Assembly: GCF_003696345.1 (NCBI RefSeq)
Contig: NZ_RFLX01000002.1
Location: 186,001-250,000 of the forward strand
Length of the DNA: 64,000 nt
From: Teichococcus wenyumeiae
GTDB taxonomy: Bacteria > Pseudomonadota > Alphaproteobacteria > Acetobacterales > Acetobacteraceae
Direction: 5' to 3'
Positions 12,963 to 21,515 of the stretch are shown one piece after another. The position numbers and the translations under genes are program-made. Below the pieces are notes generated by a model. The model saw nothing but the letters and a program-made list of their open reading frames with translations. It ran no database searches and had not been told where the DNA came from. Positions within the stretch are counted from its first letter, which is position 1. Every line of letters begins with the position of its first letter.

Positions 12963-13406
12963 TTACCAGGAGATCAGGGCAACAAGCCAGGTCAGCACCG
13001 TCATCACGCCGGAGGCGATGATGGCGGCCCAGCCGGTCTTCATGACCTCAGGCAGATGATAGCCGTGGCCGAAGTCCCAGTAGAGGTGACGCAGGCCGGC
13101 GAAGGTGTGGAACCAGGCAACAGCCGTCAGGCCAGCCAGGACCAGGATGCCCAGGAAAGAACTGAAGAACCACTGCACACGGGCAAAGGCCTCAGGGCCA
13201 GCCGCCGCGGCCACCAGCCACCAGACCAGGAAGACCAGGCCCAGGGTCCAGGCGATGCCGGTGTTCCGGCTCAGCACGGACATGCCAGAGGTCATCTGCA
13301 TCAGGTCATAGACCTGCAGATGCGGCGACAGAGGGCGGTTCACGCGCGTGCCGTCGGTGCGGCGGCCGACCATCAGGGTCTCGCGCGCGTCTTTGATAAT
13401 GGGCAT
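12963..13406 (-). CDS. sdhC: Succinate dehydrogenase cytochrome b556 subunit
   Basis: Cytochrome b subunit of complex II, 147 residues from the ATG at 13406 (MPIIKDARETLM). It holds the family segment RPLSPHLQVYDL before helix 1, three membrane helices, and the haem-ligand region HTFAGLRHLYWDFGHG near residue 85. The frame extends nine codons upstream to another ATG, but the chosen one gives the better family N-terminus. It is the first gene of the sdh operon. Confidence 0.95.
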   Translation of the reverse strand: MPIIKDARETLMVGRRTDGTRVNRPLSPHLQVYDLMQMTSGMSVLSRNTGIAWTLGLVFLVWWLVAAAAGPEAFARVQWFFSSFLGILVLAGLTAVAWFHTFAGLRHLYWDFGHGYHLPEVMKTGWAAIIASGVMTVLTWLVALISW

Positions 13407-13580
13407 GGACCGGTCCCGCTCCGCGAATGTCAATGCAACGTCCGGCGCACCGCCGGGGCAGCGGCGGCGGCGTCGGAACGGCTTGCACCCGTTTTATGGT
13501 GCGGCGCCATGCAGCGTCAACGCGCCCCCGGGCAGATTGGGGGTGGATTTACCCCAGCAATTCTCAGTGCAGGCATGAAA

Positions 13581-13611
13581 AAGGCCGGCAGGGCACCGCC
13601 CTGCCGGCCTT
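13581..13611 (-). terminator. Rho-independent terminator of the glycine-zipper lipoprotein gene
   Basis: Perfect 14-base arms (13581-13594 and 13598-13611) with a 3-base loop. Read on the minus strand it is followed directly by a run of T residues, 20 bp after the stop codon of the gene ending at 13632. Confidence 0.92.
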
Positions 13612-13631
13612 CTCACGTTCCAGGCGCGTGC

Positions 13632-13919
13632 TTAGTAGCGGCGATAGCCGCCACGGTGCCCGTAGCCGCCGTTATGGCCATAACCGCCCCGGTCCGGGGT
13701 GGTGACGGCGCCACCGACGGCACCCAGGGCGCCACCGATCAGTGCACCGGTGCCCACATTGCCGCCCGTCAGCCCGGCCACGCCGGCGCCGGCGCCCGCA
13801 CCCAGCAGACCACCGCCCACGGCACGCTGGCCGGGGCTATAAGGATCACTGCAGGCCGCCGTACCAAGAGCCAGGGTCAGAGCCGCCGCAGCGCCAAGCT
13901 TGCCGATGTTGAACCGCAT
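13632..13919 (-). CDS. Glycine-zipper envelope lipoprotein/surface protein
   Basis: Small envelope protein of 95 residues. It has a signal peptide ending in a possible lipobox (GTAAC, Cys near residue 23). A glycine-zipper stretch (about 34-72, GGGLLGAGAGAGVAGLTGG style) follows, then a Gly/Tyr/His-rich tail (GGYGHNGGYGHRGGY). This resembles SlyB/17-kDa-antigen type outer-membrane proteins, but the lipobox lacks the usual Leu at -3, so lipidation is uncertain. It is monocistronic: an asd-side hairpin lies upstream and its own terminator downstream. Confidence 0.8.
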   Translation of the reverse strand: MRFNIGKLGAAAALTLALGTAACSDPYSPGQRAVGGGLLGAGAGAGVAGLTGGNVGTGALIGGALGAVGGAVTTPDRGGYGHNGGYGHRGGYRRY

Positions 13920-13985
13920 GAGACTTGGTCCTTCCTTACCGTGTGGTCATCTCAACGCTGCAAACCTCGCCGGGATGCCGGACCA

Positions 13986-14020
13986 AAATGGGGCGCTACC
14001 GTGGCCATAGCGCCCCATTT
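13986..14020 (-). terminator. Terminator downstream of asd
   Basis: Perfect 13-base arms (13986-13998 and 14008-14020) with a 9-base loop, 33 bp past the asd stop. Arms end in AAA/TTT, and the minus-strand continuation is TTTTGG, giving a short U-tract. Confidence 0.85.
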
Positions 14021-14052
14021 GTACACAGTTTCGTGAGGACTAAACCCTTGGT

Positions 14053-15084
14053 TTAAGCCGATTCCGAAACCAACAGCCCCTGACGGACCAGTTCCTCGGC
14101 GATCTGCACGGCATTCAGCGCGGCGCCTTTTCGCAGGTTGTCGCCGACGCACCAGAAGGCCAGGCCATGCGGCACGGTGGGGTCCACCCGCAGGCGGGAG
14201 ACAAAGACCGGGTCCTCGCCCGCCACGTCCACCTGGGTGGCGTAGCCGCCGTCCTCGCGCCGGTCGAGCACGGTCAGGCCCGGCGCGCCGCGCAGGGCGT
14301 CAAAGGCCTGCTCCAGCGTGATCCCGCTCTCGAACTCCACGTTCACCGCCTCGCCATGGCCGATAAAGGCCGGCACGCGCACGGCGGTGGCCGAGACCTG
14401 GATATCGGGGTCGAGGATCTTGCGGGTCTCGACGGCCATCTTCCACTCTTCCTTGGTGAAGCCGTCGTCCATGAACTTGTCGATATGCGGGATGCAGTTG
14501 AAGGCGATGGGCTTGGTGAAGACCTCGGGCGTGGCCGCGTCATTCACATAGATGCCGCGCGTCTGGGTGAAGAGCTCGTCCATCGCCTCCTTCCCCGCGC
14601 CGGAGACCGACTGGTAGGTGGCGACCACCACGCGCTTGATGCGCGCGACATCGTGCAGCGGCTTCAGCGCCAACACCATCTGGATGGTGGAGCAGTTCGG
14701 ATTGGCGATGATGCGGCGCTTGCGGAAGCCCTTCAGCGCATGCGGGTTCACTTCCGGCACCACCAGCGGCACATCCGCGTCCATGCGGAACTGGGAGGTA
14801 TTGTCGATCACCACGCAGCCCGCCGCCGCCGCGCGCGGCGCATGCACGGCCGAGATCGCGGCGCCGGGCGAGAAGAGGGCGATATCGACACCCTTGAAGT
14901 CGAACTTCTCCAGGTTCTGCACCTTCAGAACCTTCTTCTCGCCGAAGGAGATCTCCTGGCCGGCCGAGCGGCCGGAAGCGAGCGCGATGACCTCGCTGAC
15001 CGGGAAGGCCCGCTCCGCGAGGGTCTTGAGCATCTCGCGCCCCACATTACCGGTGGCGCCGACGACCGCGACCCGATAGCCCAT
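14053..15084 (-). CDS. asd: Aspartate-semialdehyde dehydrogenase
   Basis: Makes aspartate-4-semialdehyde from aspartyl phosphate with NADPH, feeding lysine/diaminopimelate, threonine and methionine synthesis. The 343 residues from ATG 15084 begin MGYRVAVVGATGNVG, the NADP loop. The catalytic cysteine is in IANPNCSTIQMV (near 130) and the substrate His in the AFIGHGEAVNVEF segment (near 245). An in-frame ATG ten codons upstream exists, but the residues it adds are not family-like. It stands alone between terminators. Confidence 0.97.
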   Translation of the reverse strand: MGYRVAVVGATGNVGREMLKTLAERAFPVSEVIALASGRSAGQEISFGEKKVLKVQNLEKFDFKGVDIALFSPGAAISAVHAPRAAAAGCVVIDNTSQFRMDADVPLVVPEVNPHALKGFRKRRIIANPNCSTIQMVLALKPLHDVARIKRVVVATYQSVSGAGKEAMDELFTQTRGIYVNDAATPEVFTKPIAFNCIPHIDKFMDDGFTKEEWKMAVETRKILDPDIQVSATAVRVPAFIGHGEAVNVEFESGITLEQAFDALRGAPGLTVLDRREDGGYATQVDVAGEDPVFVSRLRVDPTVPHGLAFWCVGDNLRKGAALNAVQIAEELVRQGLLVSESA

Positions 15085-15162
15085 GATCCGCTTTCCTTTT
15101 CCCGTTCCGGGCAAAAACCGGCTTGCACTAGCGCCGATGCCGGCGCGCCCGCAAGCGCGGCC

Positions 15163-17481
15163 TCAGGCGCGGATGGCGTCGAGGAAACGGCCGGAGCGGT
15201 CCCGCAACACGCCAGCCTGCCCCGCCAGCGACTCCACGGCACCCAGCATGCCGCCCGCCGCCTGCCCCGTCTCCGACGCCACCTGCCGCACCACGCCGAT
15301 GCGCTGCGTCACCACGCCCGTCGCCTCGGCCACCTGCGCCGCGCTGCGGGCGATCTCTTGCGTGGCGTGGCCCTGCTGCTCGACGGCGGCGGCAATGGCG
15401 GTCGCGATCTCCGCCGTCTGTTCCACCGTGCTGCCGATGCCCTGGATCGCCTCCACCACCCGCTCGGTGGAAGCCTGCATGCCGGCGATCTGGCCGGCGA
15501 TCTCCTCGGTGGCCCTGGCGGTCTGGCTGGCCAGCGTCTTCACCTCGCTGGCCACCACGGCGAAGCCCTTGCCCGCCTCCCCCGCCCGCGCCGCCTCGAT
15601 CGTGGCATTCAGCGCCAGCAGATTGGTCTGACCCGCGATGTCGCCGATCAGCCGCACCACATCGCCGATTCGCGCCGCGCTGTCGGACAGGCCGCGCATG
15701 GTGCCATTGGCCGCCTGCGCCTCCTGCACCGCCCGGCTGGCGACGGAAGCCGACTCGCCCACCCGCCGGGTGATCTCGGCCACCGAGGCCGCCATCTCCT
15801 CCGCCGCGGCAGCCACGGCCTGCACATCGGCATCGGCGCGCCCGGCGGCCTCAGCCACCAGCGAGGCCTCGCGCCCGGAGGTTTCCGCCGCCTCCGCCAG
15901 CCGGCGGGCAGCCGCCTGCAATTCCCCGGTGCGGTCGGACACGCTGTCTACGGCGCTGCCCATCTCGGCCTCGAAGGTATCCGCCAGCCGGGCCTGCTCG
16001 GTGGCCATCTTCCACACCAGCATGGGGCCGATATATGCACCGTCGCCGCCACGGATGGCGGAGACGGTGAGGTCCATCACCTCCCCCGCCACGCGGATGC
16101 GGGCATGGTGCGGCAGCCGGCTGGGGTCGGAGAGCAAGGCGCGCTGGTGCGCCGGGTCGCGGTGGAAGATGTCCAGGCTCTGCCCCAGCACCTCCGCCGG
16201 CGGGCAGGGCAGCACATGCGGCACGCTGTCCAAGATGCGGTGCATCTCGGCATTCATGTAGTCGATGCGGAAGCCCCGGGCCGGGTCGGCGCGCATCACG
16301 CCCACCGGCATCTGCTCGATCATCTGCTTCTGCGCGAAGGCGGCGCCCACCGTGGCGCGCAGCGCCTCCACCGCCTCGGCGATGCGGCCGATCTCGTCAT
16401 GCCGGGCACGGTCCGGCACCGGCACGGCGGCATCGCCGCCGGCGATACGCTGCAGCACCGCCGCCAGCCGCCCCAGCGGCGCCCCCACCACACGCGCCGT
16501 GGCCCAGGCCGCCAGCAGCAGCATCAGCACCGTCGCCGCCGCGGCCAACAGCGCCTCGTTCCGCACATCCTCGATGGCGACCCGGGTGGCCGCCATGCCC
16601 AGCGCCACGTTGCCGGCCATCCGTTCCGAAGCCCGCGCCATGGCCGATTCCAGCGCCGCCCGCGCGGGCACCACGCGCTCCGCCCGCAGCGCCGCCGCCG
16701 CCTCCATGGCCGTGATCAGCTCCTGCGCGGTGGCGGCGATGACCTCGCCCTGCGCCAGCAGCCGCTCCAGGTCCTGGCCGAACTGCTCCGACATCTGGCC
16801 GGCCCGCAGCCCGCGCCCATGCACGCGGGCCTGGGCCACGGCGCGCTTGGCGCGGCGGTTCTGCGCCACCTCCTCCGTCGCCAGGAAGCGCTGGAGGGCG
16901 GTGCGGGTCTCGTTCACCGCGCCCTGGTAGGCCATCAGCCGCTCCCGCATCTGCGCCTGCGCCTCGGCCGAGGGCACCTCGAAGGCCAGATTGTTCAGCA
17001 CGGCGTCGAAGCGCTGATCGAATTCCCCCTGGGCAGGGAAGAAGCGGCCATCGCGCAGCGCCAGCAGGCGCTGGCGGGCGGCCATGGCCTCGTCCAGCTC
17101 GGCGGCATAGCGCTGGGCCAGCGGCGCCGCCGCCGCGATCATCTCCCGCACCTCGGGGGCGCGCGCCAGGGCGGCGGCGCGGTCCACCTGCTCCCGCACC
17201 TCCCGCAGCCGCGCGGTGGTCGCGGCGGCGGCGGCGGCGGCGGCTTCCGGCGTCTGGGCGGTGGCGGCGCCCAGGCCCAGCAGCTCGGCCTGCAAGGCAC
17301 CGGTCAGGGCGGCATGCAGCGCCCCGCTGGCTTCCGAGGCGGCGCGCTGCTCGGCATCCCGCGCCATCACCTCCCCCATGCGCGCCTGGGTGCGCAGCGC
17401 CTGGCCACCCAGCAGCAGCATCGCCAGCAAAGCCGAAAGCGCCAGCTTCATGCCAACCGACAGGTTCAGGAAAAAGCGCAT
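15163..17481 (-). CDS. Methyl-accepting chemotaxis protein with PAS domain
   Basis: Transmembrane chemoreceptor of 772 residues. It has an N-terminal helix (about 8-28) and a long Ala-rich helical sensor region to about 300. A second membrane helix near 315 runs into a HAMP segment ending in [20 protein letters not shown]-like domain follows ([26 protein letters not shown], about 405-510). The signalling coiled coil ends with the conserved hairpin [19 protein letters not shown]. The PAS domain implies an intracellular signal as well. No che genes are adjacent, so it is an orphan receptor. Upstream in-frame starts to 17616 are unlikely. Confidence 0.92.
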   Translation of the reverse strand: MRFFLNLSVGMKLALSALLAMLLLGGQALRTQARMGEVMARDAEQRAASEASGALHAALTGALQAELLGLGAATAQTPEAAAAAAAATTARLREVREQVDRAAALARAPEVREMIAAAAPLAQRYAAELDEAMAARQRLLALRDGRFFPAQGEFDQRFDAVLNNLAFEVPSAEAQAQMRERLMAYQGAVNETRTALQRFLATEEVAQNRRAKRAVAQARVHGRGLRAGQMSEQFGQDLERLLAQGEVIAATAQELITAMEAAAALRAERVVPARAALESAMARASERMAGNVALGMAATRVAIEDVRNEALLAAAATVLMLLLAAWATARVVGAPLGRLAAVLQRIAGGDAAVPVPDRARHDEIGRIAEAVEALRATVGAAFAQKQMIEQMPVGVMRADPARGFRIDYMNAEMHRILDSVPHVLPCPPAEVLGQSLDIFHRDPAHQRALLSDPSRLPHHARIRVAGEVMDLTVSAIRGGDGAYIGPMLVWKMATEQARLADTFEAEMGSAVDSVSDRTGELQAAARRLAEAAETSGREASLVAEAAGRADADVQAVAAAAEEMAASVAEITRRVGESASVASRAVQEAQAANGTMRGLSDSAARIGDVVRLIGDIAGQTNLLALNATIEAARAGEAGKGFAVVASEVKTLASQTARATEEIAGQIAGMQASTERVVEAIQGIGSTVEQTAEIATAIAAAVEQQGHATQEIARSAAQVAEATGVVTQRIGVVRQVASETGQAAGGMLGAVESLAGQAGVLRDRSGRFLDAIRA

Positions 17482-17572
17482 GGATATCCCCCGCAAATCG
17501 CGGGCATCCTCACCGGGCGCCATGAAGATCCGGTAAACGCCACCCCTTGCGGCGGGGGCGCGGCGGCGACAG

Positions 17573-18004
17573 ATGCGCGCTGTGCTGCACCTCATCAAAC
17601 TTTCCGTCGGGCCCAAGGACGTGGCGACGCTGCGCGCCCTTCAGTCCCGCCGCATCGAATCCGACCCGCCGCTGCGCCACCTGACCCGCATGATGCCCAA
17701 GCGAGTGGAGGAACTGCTGGACGGCGGCTCCATCTACTGGGTGGTGGCCGGGCTGCTCTGCGTCCGCCAGCGGCTGCTGGATATCCAGACCATGCCGGGC
17801 AACGACGGCACCCCGCATGCCGCGCTGATCCTGGACCCGGAACTGGTGCCGGTGGAGGCGCGGCGCATGAAGCCCTTCCAGGGCTGGCGCTACCTGCAGG
17901 GCGAGGCCGTGCCGCCCGACATCACCGCCGGCGCCGCCGCCAGCGGCATCGAGGCCCTGCCGGAAGCCCTGCGGCGGGAGCTGCAGCTGCTCTGCCTGAT
18001 CTGA
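17573..18004 (+). CDS. DUF1489 family protein
   Basis: Conserved alphaproteobacterial protein (143 residues) of unknown function, DUF1489. Family features visible are the N-terminal LHLIKLSVG, the central [22 protein letters not shown] and [25 protein letters not shown]. It is cytoplasmic with no signal peptide. It is divergent from the chemoreceptor with about 90 bp between, so the two may share a control region. Confidence 0.92.
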   Translation: MRAVLHLIKLSVGPKDVATLRALQSRRIESDPPLRHLTRMMPKRVEELLDGGSIYWVVAGLLCVRQRLLDIQTMPGNDGTPHAALILDPELVPVEARRMKPFQGWRYLQGEAVPPDITAGAAASGIEALPEALRRELQLLCLI

Positions 18005-18118
18005 TTCCGCAACAGATTACCTTTATTTCAGCGCAGGCCCATGCCGGCGTGATGCGCTACCCCGCATGGTGGCGGCGAGGCTGGCGGCTTGAAGCCGCTG
18101 CCCACAGGAAAACCGTCC

Positions 18119-18331
18119 ATGATCCGTTTTCTGCTTGCCGCCCTTGTTGTTTCGGCTCCGCTGGCCTGGTCCGCCGCTCCCGCCGCGGCCGCCACGTCCC
18201 CGGCCCGGGCCACCACGCAGCAGAGCGCCAGGCCGCACCATGCCACCGCGCGGCAGCATGCCGCCCGGACCCAGCACCGCCGCCACGTGACACAGGCGCA
18301 CCGCGCCCGCCGCGCGGCGCAGCCCGGCTGA
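18119..18331 (+). CDS. Small secreted basic Ala/His/Arg/Gln-rich protein
   Basis: The product has 70 residues. A signal peptide (MIRFLLAALVVSAPLAWSAAPAAA) is followed by a low-complexity tail rich in Thr, His, Arg and Gln. The ATG at 18119 is chosen over an upstream in-frame ATG because it gives the clean signal peptide and follows an AGGAAAACC element. A Rho-independent terminator follows, which supports a real transcript. The composition resembles the secreted protein at 7609. Function unknown. Confidence 0.6.
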   Translation: MIRFLLAALVVSAPLAWSAAPAAAATSPARATTQQSARPHHATARQHAARTQHRRHVTQAHRARRAAQPG

Positions 18332-18408
18332 CGGCACGAGATTCGGCGGCCGCCTCTTCCCGGCAGGTGAGTCGCCGATCGGTCGCCTCCTCTGGAGGCT
18401 GACCCCTG

Positions 18409-18442
18409 GGGCCGGCTGGAGCAATCCGGCCGGCCCTTTTTT
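18409..18442 (+). terminator. Rho-independent terminator of the small secreted protein gene
   Basis: Arms 18409-18419 and 18426-18436 pair with one mismatch and are followed by six T residues (18437-18442) on the plus strand. Confidence 0.88.
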
Positions 18443-18528
18443 ACGCGCGGCCGCCATGCGCAACCGGCGTCTCGTCCAGGGCGTTTTTCCTATGGATAAG
18501 CCAGCCGTTGCGGCAGGGAGTACGAGTC

Positions 18529-19425
18529 ATGCGGCTGGATGGGCCAGAGAGCAACAATGTCGAGGACCGGCGCGGGCAGCGCGGCGGCCTCCCGGGCGGC
18601 TTTGGCGGCCGGCGCGGCGGCGGCATCGCGGTGGGCGGTATCGGCGGCGTGGCGATCCTGCTGCTCTGCCTTTTCCTGGGCGTCGATCCCTCCATGATCC
18701 TGGGGGACGGGTCCGGCACCGCGCCCACCACGCAGCAGCAACAGACGCAGCAGCGGCAGGCGCCCTATAGCACCGACGAGGGCCGCCGCTTCGCCGCCCA
18801 GGTGCTGGGCGAGACGGAGCAGGTCTGGAACGGGCAGTTCCGCCAGCTTGGCCGGCAGTATGAGCCGCCGGTGCTGGTGCTGTATTCCGATGCCACCCAG
18901 TCCGGCTGCGGCGGCGCGCAAGCGCAGGTGGGGCCCTTCTACTGCCCCAACGACCGCAGGGTTTACATCGACCTGGACTTCATGGCGGCGCTGCAGAACC
19001 GCCTGGGGGCGCGGGGCGACTTCGCGGCCGCCTATATCATCGCCCATGAGGTCGGCCACCACGTGCAGAACCAGCTTGGTATCCTGCGCCTGGCCGAACG
19101 CATCGAGGACCGCCCCGGCGGCACCGATGCCAATGCCATGCAGGTGCGGATCGAGCTGCAGGCGGATTGCTTCGCCGGCGTCTGGGCCAAGCAGGCCAAT
19201 GACGCCCGCCGCATCCTGGAGCAGGGCGACATCGAGGAAGGCATCAATGCCGCCGCCGCTGTGGGTGACGACCGGCTGCAGCAGCAGGCCGGGCAGCGGG
19301 TGCGGCCGGAAAGCTTCACCCATGGCTCCTCGGCCGACCGCGTGAAGTGGTTCCGCACCGGGCTGGAGCGGGGCGAGCTGGCGGCCTGCAACACCTTCGC
19401 GGGCCTGCCTTCCTCCGGCAACTGA
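18529..19425 (+). CDS. Neutral zinc metallopeptidase (YpfJ/KPN_02809 family)
   Basis: Membrane-anchored zinc metallopeptidase-like protein, 298 residues. The N-terminus is Gly/Arg-rich, a membrane helix (IGGVAILLLCLFLGV) lies near residue 45, and a Gln/Thr linker follows. The zinc motif HEVGHH is near residue 175, with a downstream QADCFAGVWA that supplies the third ligand region. It ends with the family-typical CNTF tail. ATG 18529 has a CAGGGAG Shine-Dalgarno eight bases upstream, preferred to the TTG at 18508. The catalytic domain should face the periplasm. Its natural substrate is unknown. Confidence 0.93.
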   Translation: MRLDGPESNNVEDRRGQRGGLPGGFGGRRGGGIAVGGIGGVAILLLCLFLGVDPSMILGDGSGTAPTTQQQQTQQRQAPYSTDEGRRFAAQVLGETEQVWNGQFRQLGRQYEPPVLVLYSDATQSGCGGAQAQVGPFYCPNDRRVYIDLDFMAALQNRLGARGDFAAAYIIAHEVGHHVQNQLGILRLAERIEDRPGGTDANAMQVRIELQADCFAGVWAKQANDARRILEQGDIEEGINAAAAVGDDRLQQQAGQRVRPESFTHGSSADRVKWFRTGLERGELAACNTFAGLPSSGN

Positions 19426-19437
19426 CGGCATCCCCAT

Positions 19438-19463
19438 CCGGCCAGGCACCGCCGCCTGGCCGG
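19438..19463. terminator. Bidirectional hairpin between metallopeptidase gene and hydrogenase-like operon
   Basis: Perfect 10-base arms (19438-19447 and 19454-19463) with a 6-base loop between two convergent genes. There is no long T-run on either side. Confidence 0.6.
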
Positions 19464-19471
19464 CATCGGCT

Positions 19472-19996
19472 TCAGTCCGCCTGGGCTTCCAGGAGCGCCA
19501 GCAGTCCTTCCAGGATCAGCGCCGGCGAGGGCGGGCAGCCCGGCACCATCAGGTCCAGCGGCAGCACGGCACCGACGCCGCCTTCCTCCACGGCATAGCA
19601 GCCGGCGAAGGGGCCGGCGCCGCCGGCGCAATCGCCCACCGCCACCACCCATTTCGGCTCCGGCGTCGCGGTCCAGGCGCGGGCCAGGGCCTCGCTCATG
19701 TTGCGGGCGGCGGCGCCGGTCACCAGCAGCACATCCGCCTGCCGCGGCGAATCCACGAAGCGCAGGCCGAATCGCTCCAGGTCATAGGCAGGCGCCGCCA
19801 GGGCGCGTGCCTCCAGCATGCAGCCGCCGGAGCCGCCGCTGTCCAGCAGCAGGACGGCCAGGCTGCGGCCGAGCCGGGCCTGGGCGGCGGCTTCCACACG
19901 CGCCGCCAGGGCGGCGACGGTCTCGGGATGCGGCGGCGGCACGGCATCGGCGGCGGGCGGGCGCAGCATGATGCGCGCGAGGCGGGGCCAGAGCAT
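19472..19996 (-). CDS. NuoB/HyfI-like small subunit of a hydrogenase-related membrane complex
   Basis: Homologue of NuoB and the small subunit of group 4 hydrogenases (HycG/HyfI), 174 residues. The family carries one [4Fe-4S] cluster. Here the motif that is normally CxxC reads SGGC (Ser56, Cys59). The later ligand positions are present as GDC (Cys123) and PGCPP (Cys154), and an extra Cys133 lies nearby. One classical ligand is therefore serine, and cluster binding cannot be taken for granted. It is the last gene of the six-gene operon; its ATG lies 26 bp after the large-subunit stop. Other family motifs (RFGLRFVDSPRQADVLLVTG) are well kept. Confidence 0.85.
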   Translation of the reverse strand: MLWPRLARIMLRPPAADAVPPPHPETVAALAARVEAAAQARLGRSLAVLLLDSGGSGGCMLEARALAAPAYDLERFGLRFVDSPRQADVLLVTGAAARNMSEALARAWTATPEPKWVVAVGDCAGGAGPFAGCYAVEEGGVGAVLPLDLMVPGCPPSPALILEGLLALLEAQAD

Positions 19997-20021
19997 CGGG
20001 TTCAGCCTCCTGATCGCGGGG

Positions 20022-21515
20022 TCACAGGTCCATCCCGCTGGTGGAGGGGTTGAGCGAGGCGCGCACCAGCGGCAGGTCGCCCAGCGTGGTGCCGGGCACC
20101 GCGGCTTCCAGCAGCGGCACATGCATCCAGCCGGGATCGCGGGCGAAGGCGGCGCGGATCAACCCGGCCTCGTCCAGCGCCAGCCAGTGCAGCACCTCGC
20201 CACGCGGCCCTTCCACAACGCCCACGCCTTCCCCCGCGCCCACCGGCAGCGGCACCAGCACCGGGCCGGGCTCCAGCCGCGCCAGGGCGGCGCGGATCAG
20301 GCCCAGACTTTCCGGCAATTCGCGCAGCCGCAGCCGCAGGCGGGCCTCGGCATCGCCGCTGCTGGCGGTGGGGATGGCGAGGCTGAAGCCGGGATAGGGC
20401 TGGTAGGGCATGTCCCGCCGCGCATCGAAATTGCGCCCGCCTGCACGGCCGGCCACGCCGCCCGCCGCCAGCGCCGCCACCCGGGCGGGGGACACGCCGC
20501 CGATGCCGCGCAGCCGGTCCTGCGCCCCGGCATGTTCGTCCTGCACCGCCTGCAAGGTGGGCAGGTCTTCTTCCAGGGCCGCCAGGGCGGCCAGCAGGGC
20601 TTCCGCCCCTTCCGGCGTCAGGTCGGAGGCCAGGCCGCCGGGCAGCACCAGATCCAGCGGCAGGCGCTGGCCGAAGGCGGCTTCATGGGCGCGCAGCAGC
20701 TTCTCCCGCAACATGGCGCAACGGACCTGGGCCCATTCGAGCCCGATGGCGCCCATGGTACCGCCCCAGTCGGAGAGGTGGCAGGCCAGCCGCTCCCATT
20801 CCGCCAGCACCAGCCGCAGCAGCACAGCGCGCGGCGGTGCCTCAATGCCGGCGGCAGCTTCGGCGGCCTGGGCGAAGGCCCAGCCATGCGCCACGGTGGC
20901 CTCAGCGGAGAGCCGCGCCACCAGCCGGGCCGCCGCGCGGGGCGACTTGCCGCGCATCAGCCCCAGCAGGCCACGGTGGCCATAGCCCAGCCGGGCCTCC
21001 AGCCGGTGCACCGCCTCGCCCCGCACATGGGCGCGCCAATGGCCGGGGCCGGCGCCGGGCAGGATGGGGCCCAGCGGATACTGGTGCAGCCCCTGCCCTT
21101 CCAGCGGCAGGAAGACAGGCTGCGGCGGTTCGCCCGTCTGGTGGCCGGGGTGGTCGGAGAGCGGCGCGGTGGCGGGCCAGCGGCCATGGTCCAGCCAGGG
21201 GCGCGAATCGGTGCCGCCTTCCGCCGCCAGGCCCCAGAGATCGGCCACCATACGCTCGAACCAGGCGGCGGCGGGGCGGGCGGGAGAAAGCGCTGGGTAG
21301 CGCCCTTCCGGCACCTCCAGGCTGGCCAGCAGGAGTGAGATGCCGTCGCGGAAGGCGGCATGCACCCGGCCTGGCTCGGCCCAGAGACCCCAGAATTCCA
21401 GCGCCGGATCGGCGGCCAGGGCGGCGGGCAGCGCAGCCCAGCCGGCGGCATCCAGCCAGTGGTGGCCCGGCGCGGCCTCGGGCGCGGTGCGGATCAGGCG
21501 GCTGGCGGCGCTCAT
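20022..21515 (-). CDS. HyfG/NuoCD-like large subunit lacking the nickel ligands
   Basis: Fusion of a NuoC-like N-terminal part (about 1-130) and a NuoD/hydrogenase large-subunit part, 497 residues. In true [NiFe] enzymes two CxxC motifs hold the metal. Here the first is replaced by SAEA (residues 203-206, in RLSAEATVAH) and the C-terminal one by SxxG (Ser491, Gly494, in LNPSTSGMDL). The protein therefore cannot bind nickel in the usual way and is not a hydrogenase. It matches the Ehr (energy-converting hydrogenase-related) class known between complex I and group 4 hydrogenases. The start overlaps the preceding gene's stop (ATGA type). Confidence 0.87.
   Translation of the reverse strand: MSAASRLIRTAPEAAPGHHWLDAAGWAALPAALAADPALEFWGLWAEPGRVHAAFRDGISLLLASLEVPEGRYPALSPARPAAAWFERMVADLWGLAAEGGTDSRPWLDHGRWPATAPLSDHPGHQTGEPPQPVFLPLEGQGLHQYPLGPILPGAGPGHWRAHVRGEAVHRLEARLGYGHRGLLGLMRGKSPRAAARLVARLSAEATVAHGWAFAQAAEAAAGIEAPPRAVLLRLVLAEWERLACHLSDWGGTMGAIGLEWAQVRCAMLREKLLRAHEAAFGQRLPLDLVLPGGLASDLTPEGAEALLAALAALEEDLPTLQAVQDEHAGAQDRLRGIGGVSPARVAALAAGGVAGRAGGRNFDARRDMPYQPYPGFSLAIPTASSGDAEARLRLRLRELPESLGLIRAALARLEPGPVLVPLPVGAGEGVGVVEGPRGEVLHWLALDEAGLIRAAFARDPGWMHVPLLEAAVPGTTLGDLPLVRASLNPSTSGMDL

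Noticed and set aside
14167-18402. Plus-strand open frame of 1411 codons
   Set aside because: It runs opposite asd and the chemoreceptor and across their intergenic regions; the translation is His/Arg/Gly low complexity with no domain.
20022-21515. Calling the large subunit an active [NiFe] hydrogenase
   Set aside because: All four metal-ligand cysteines are replaced, and no maturation genes are nearby.
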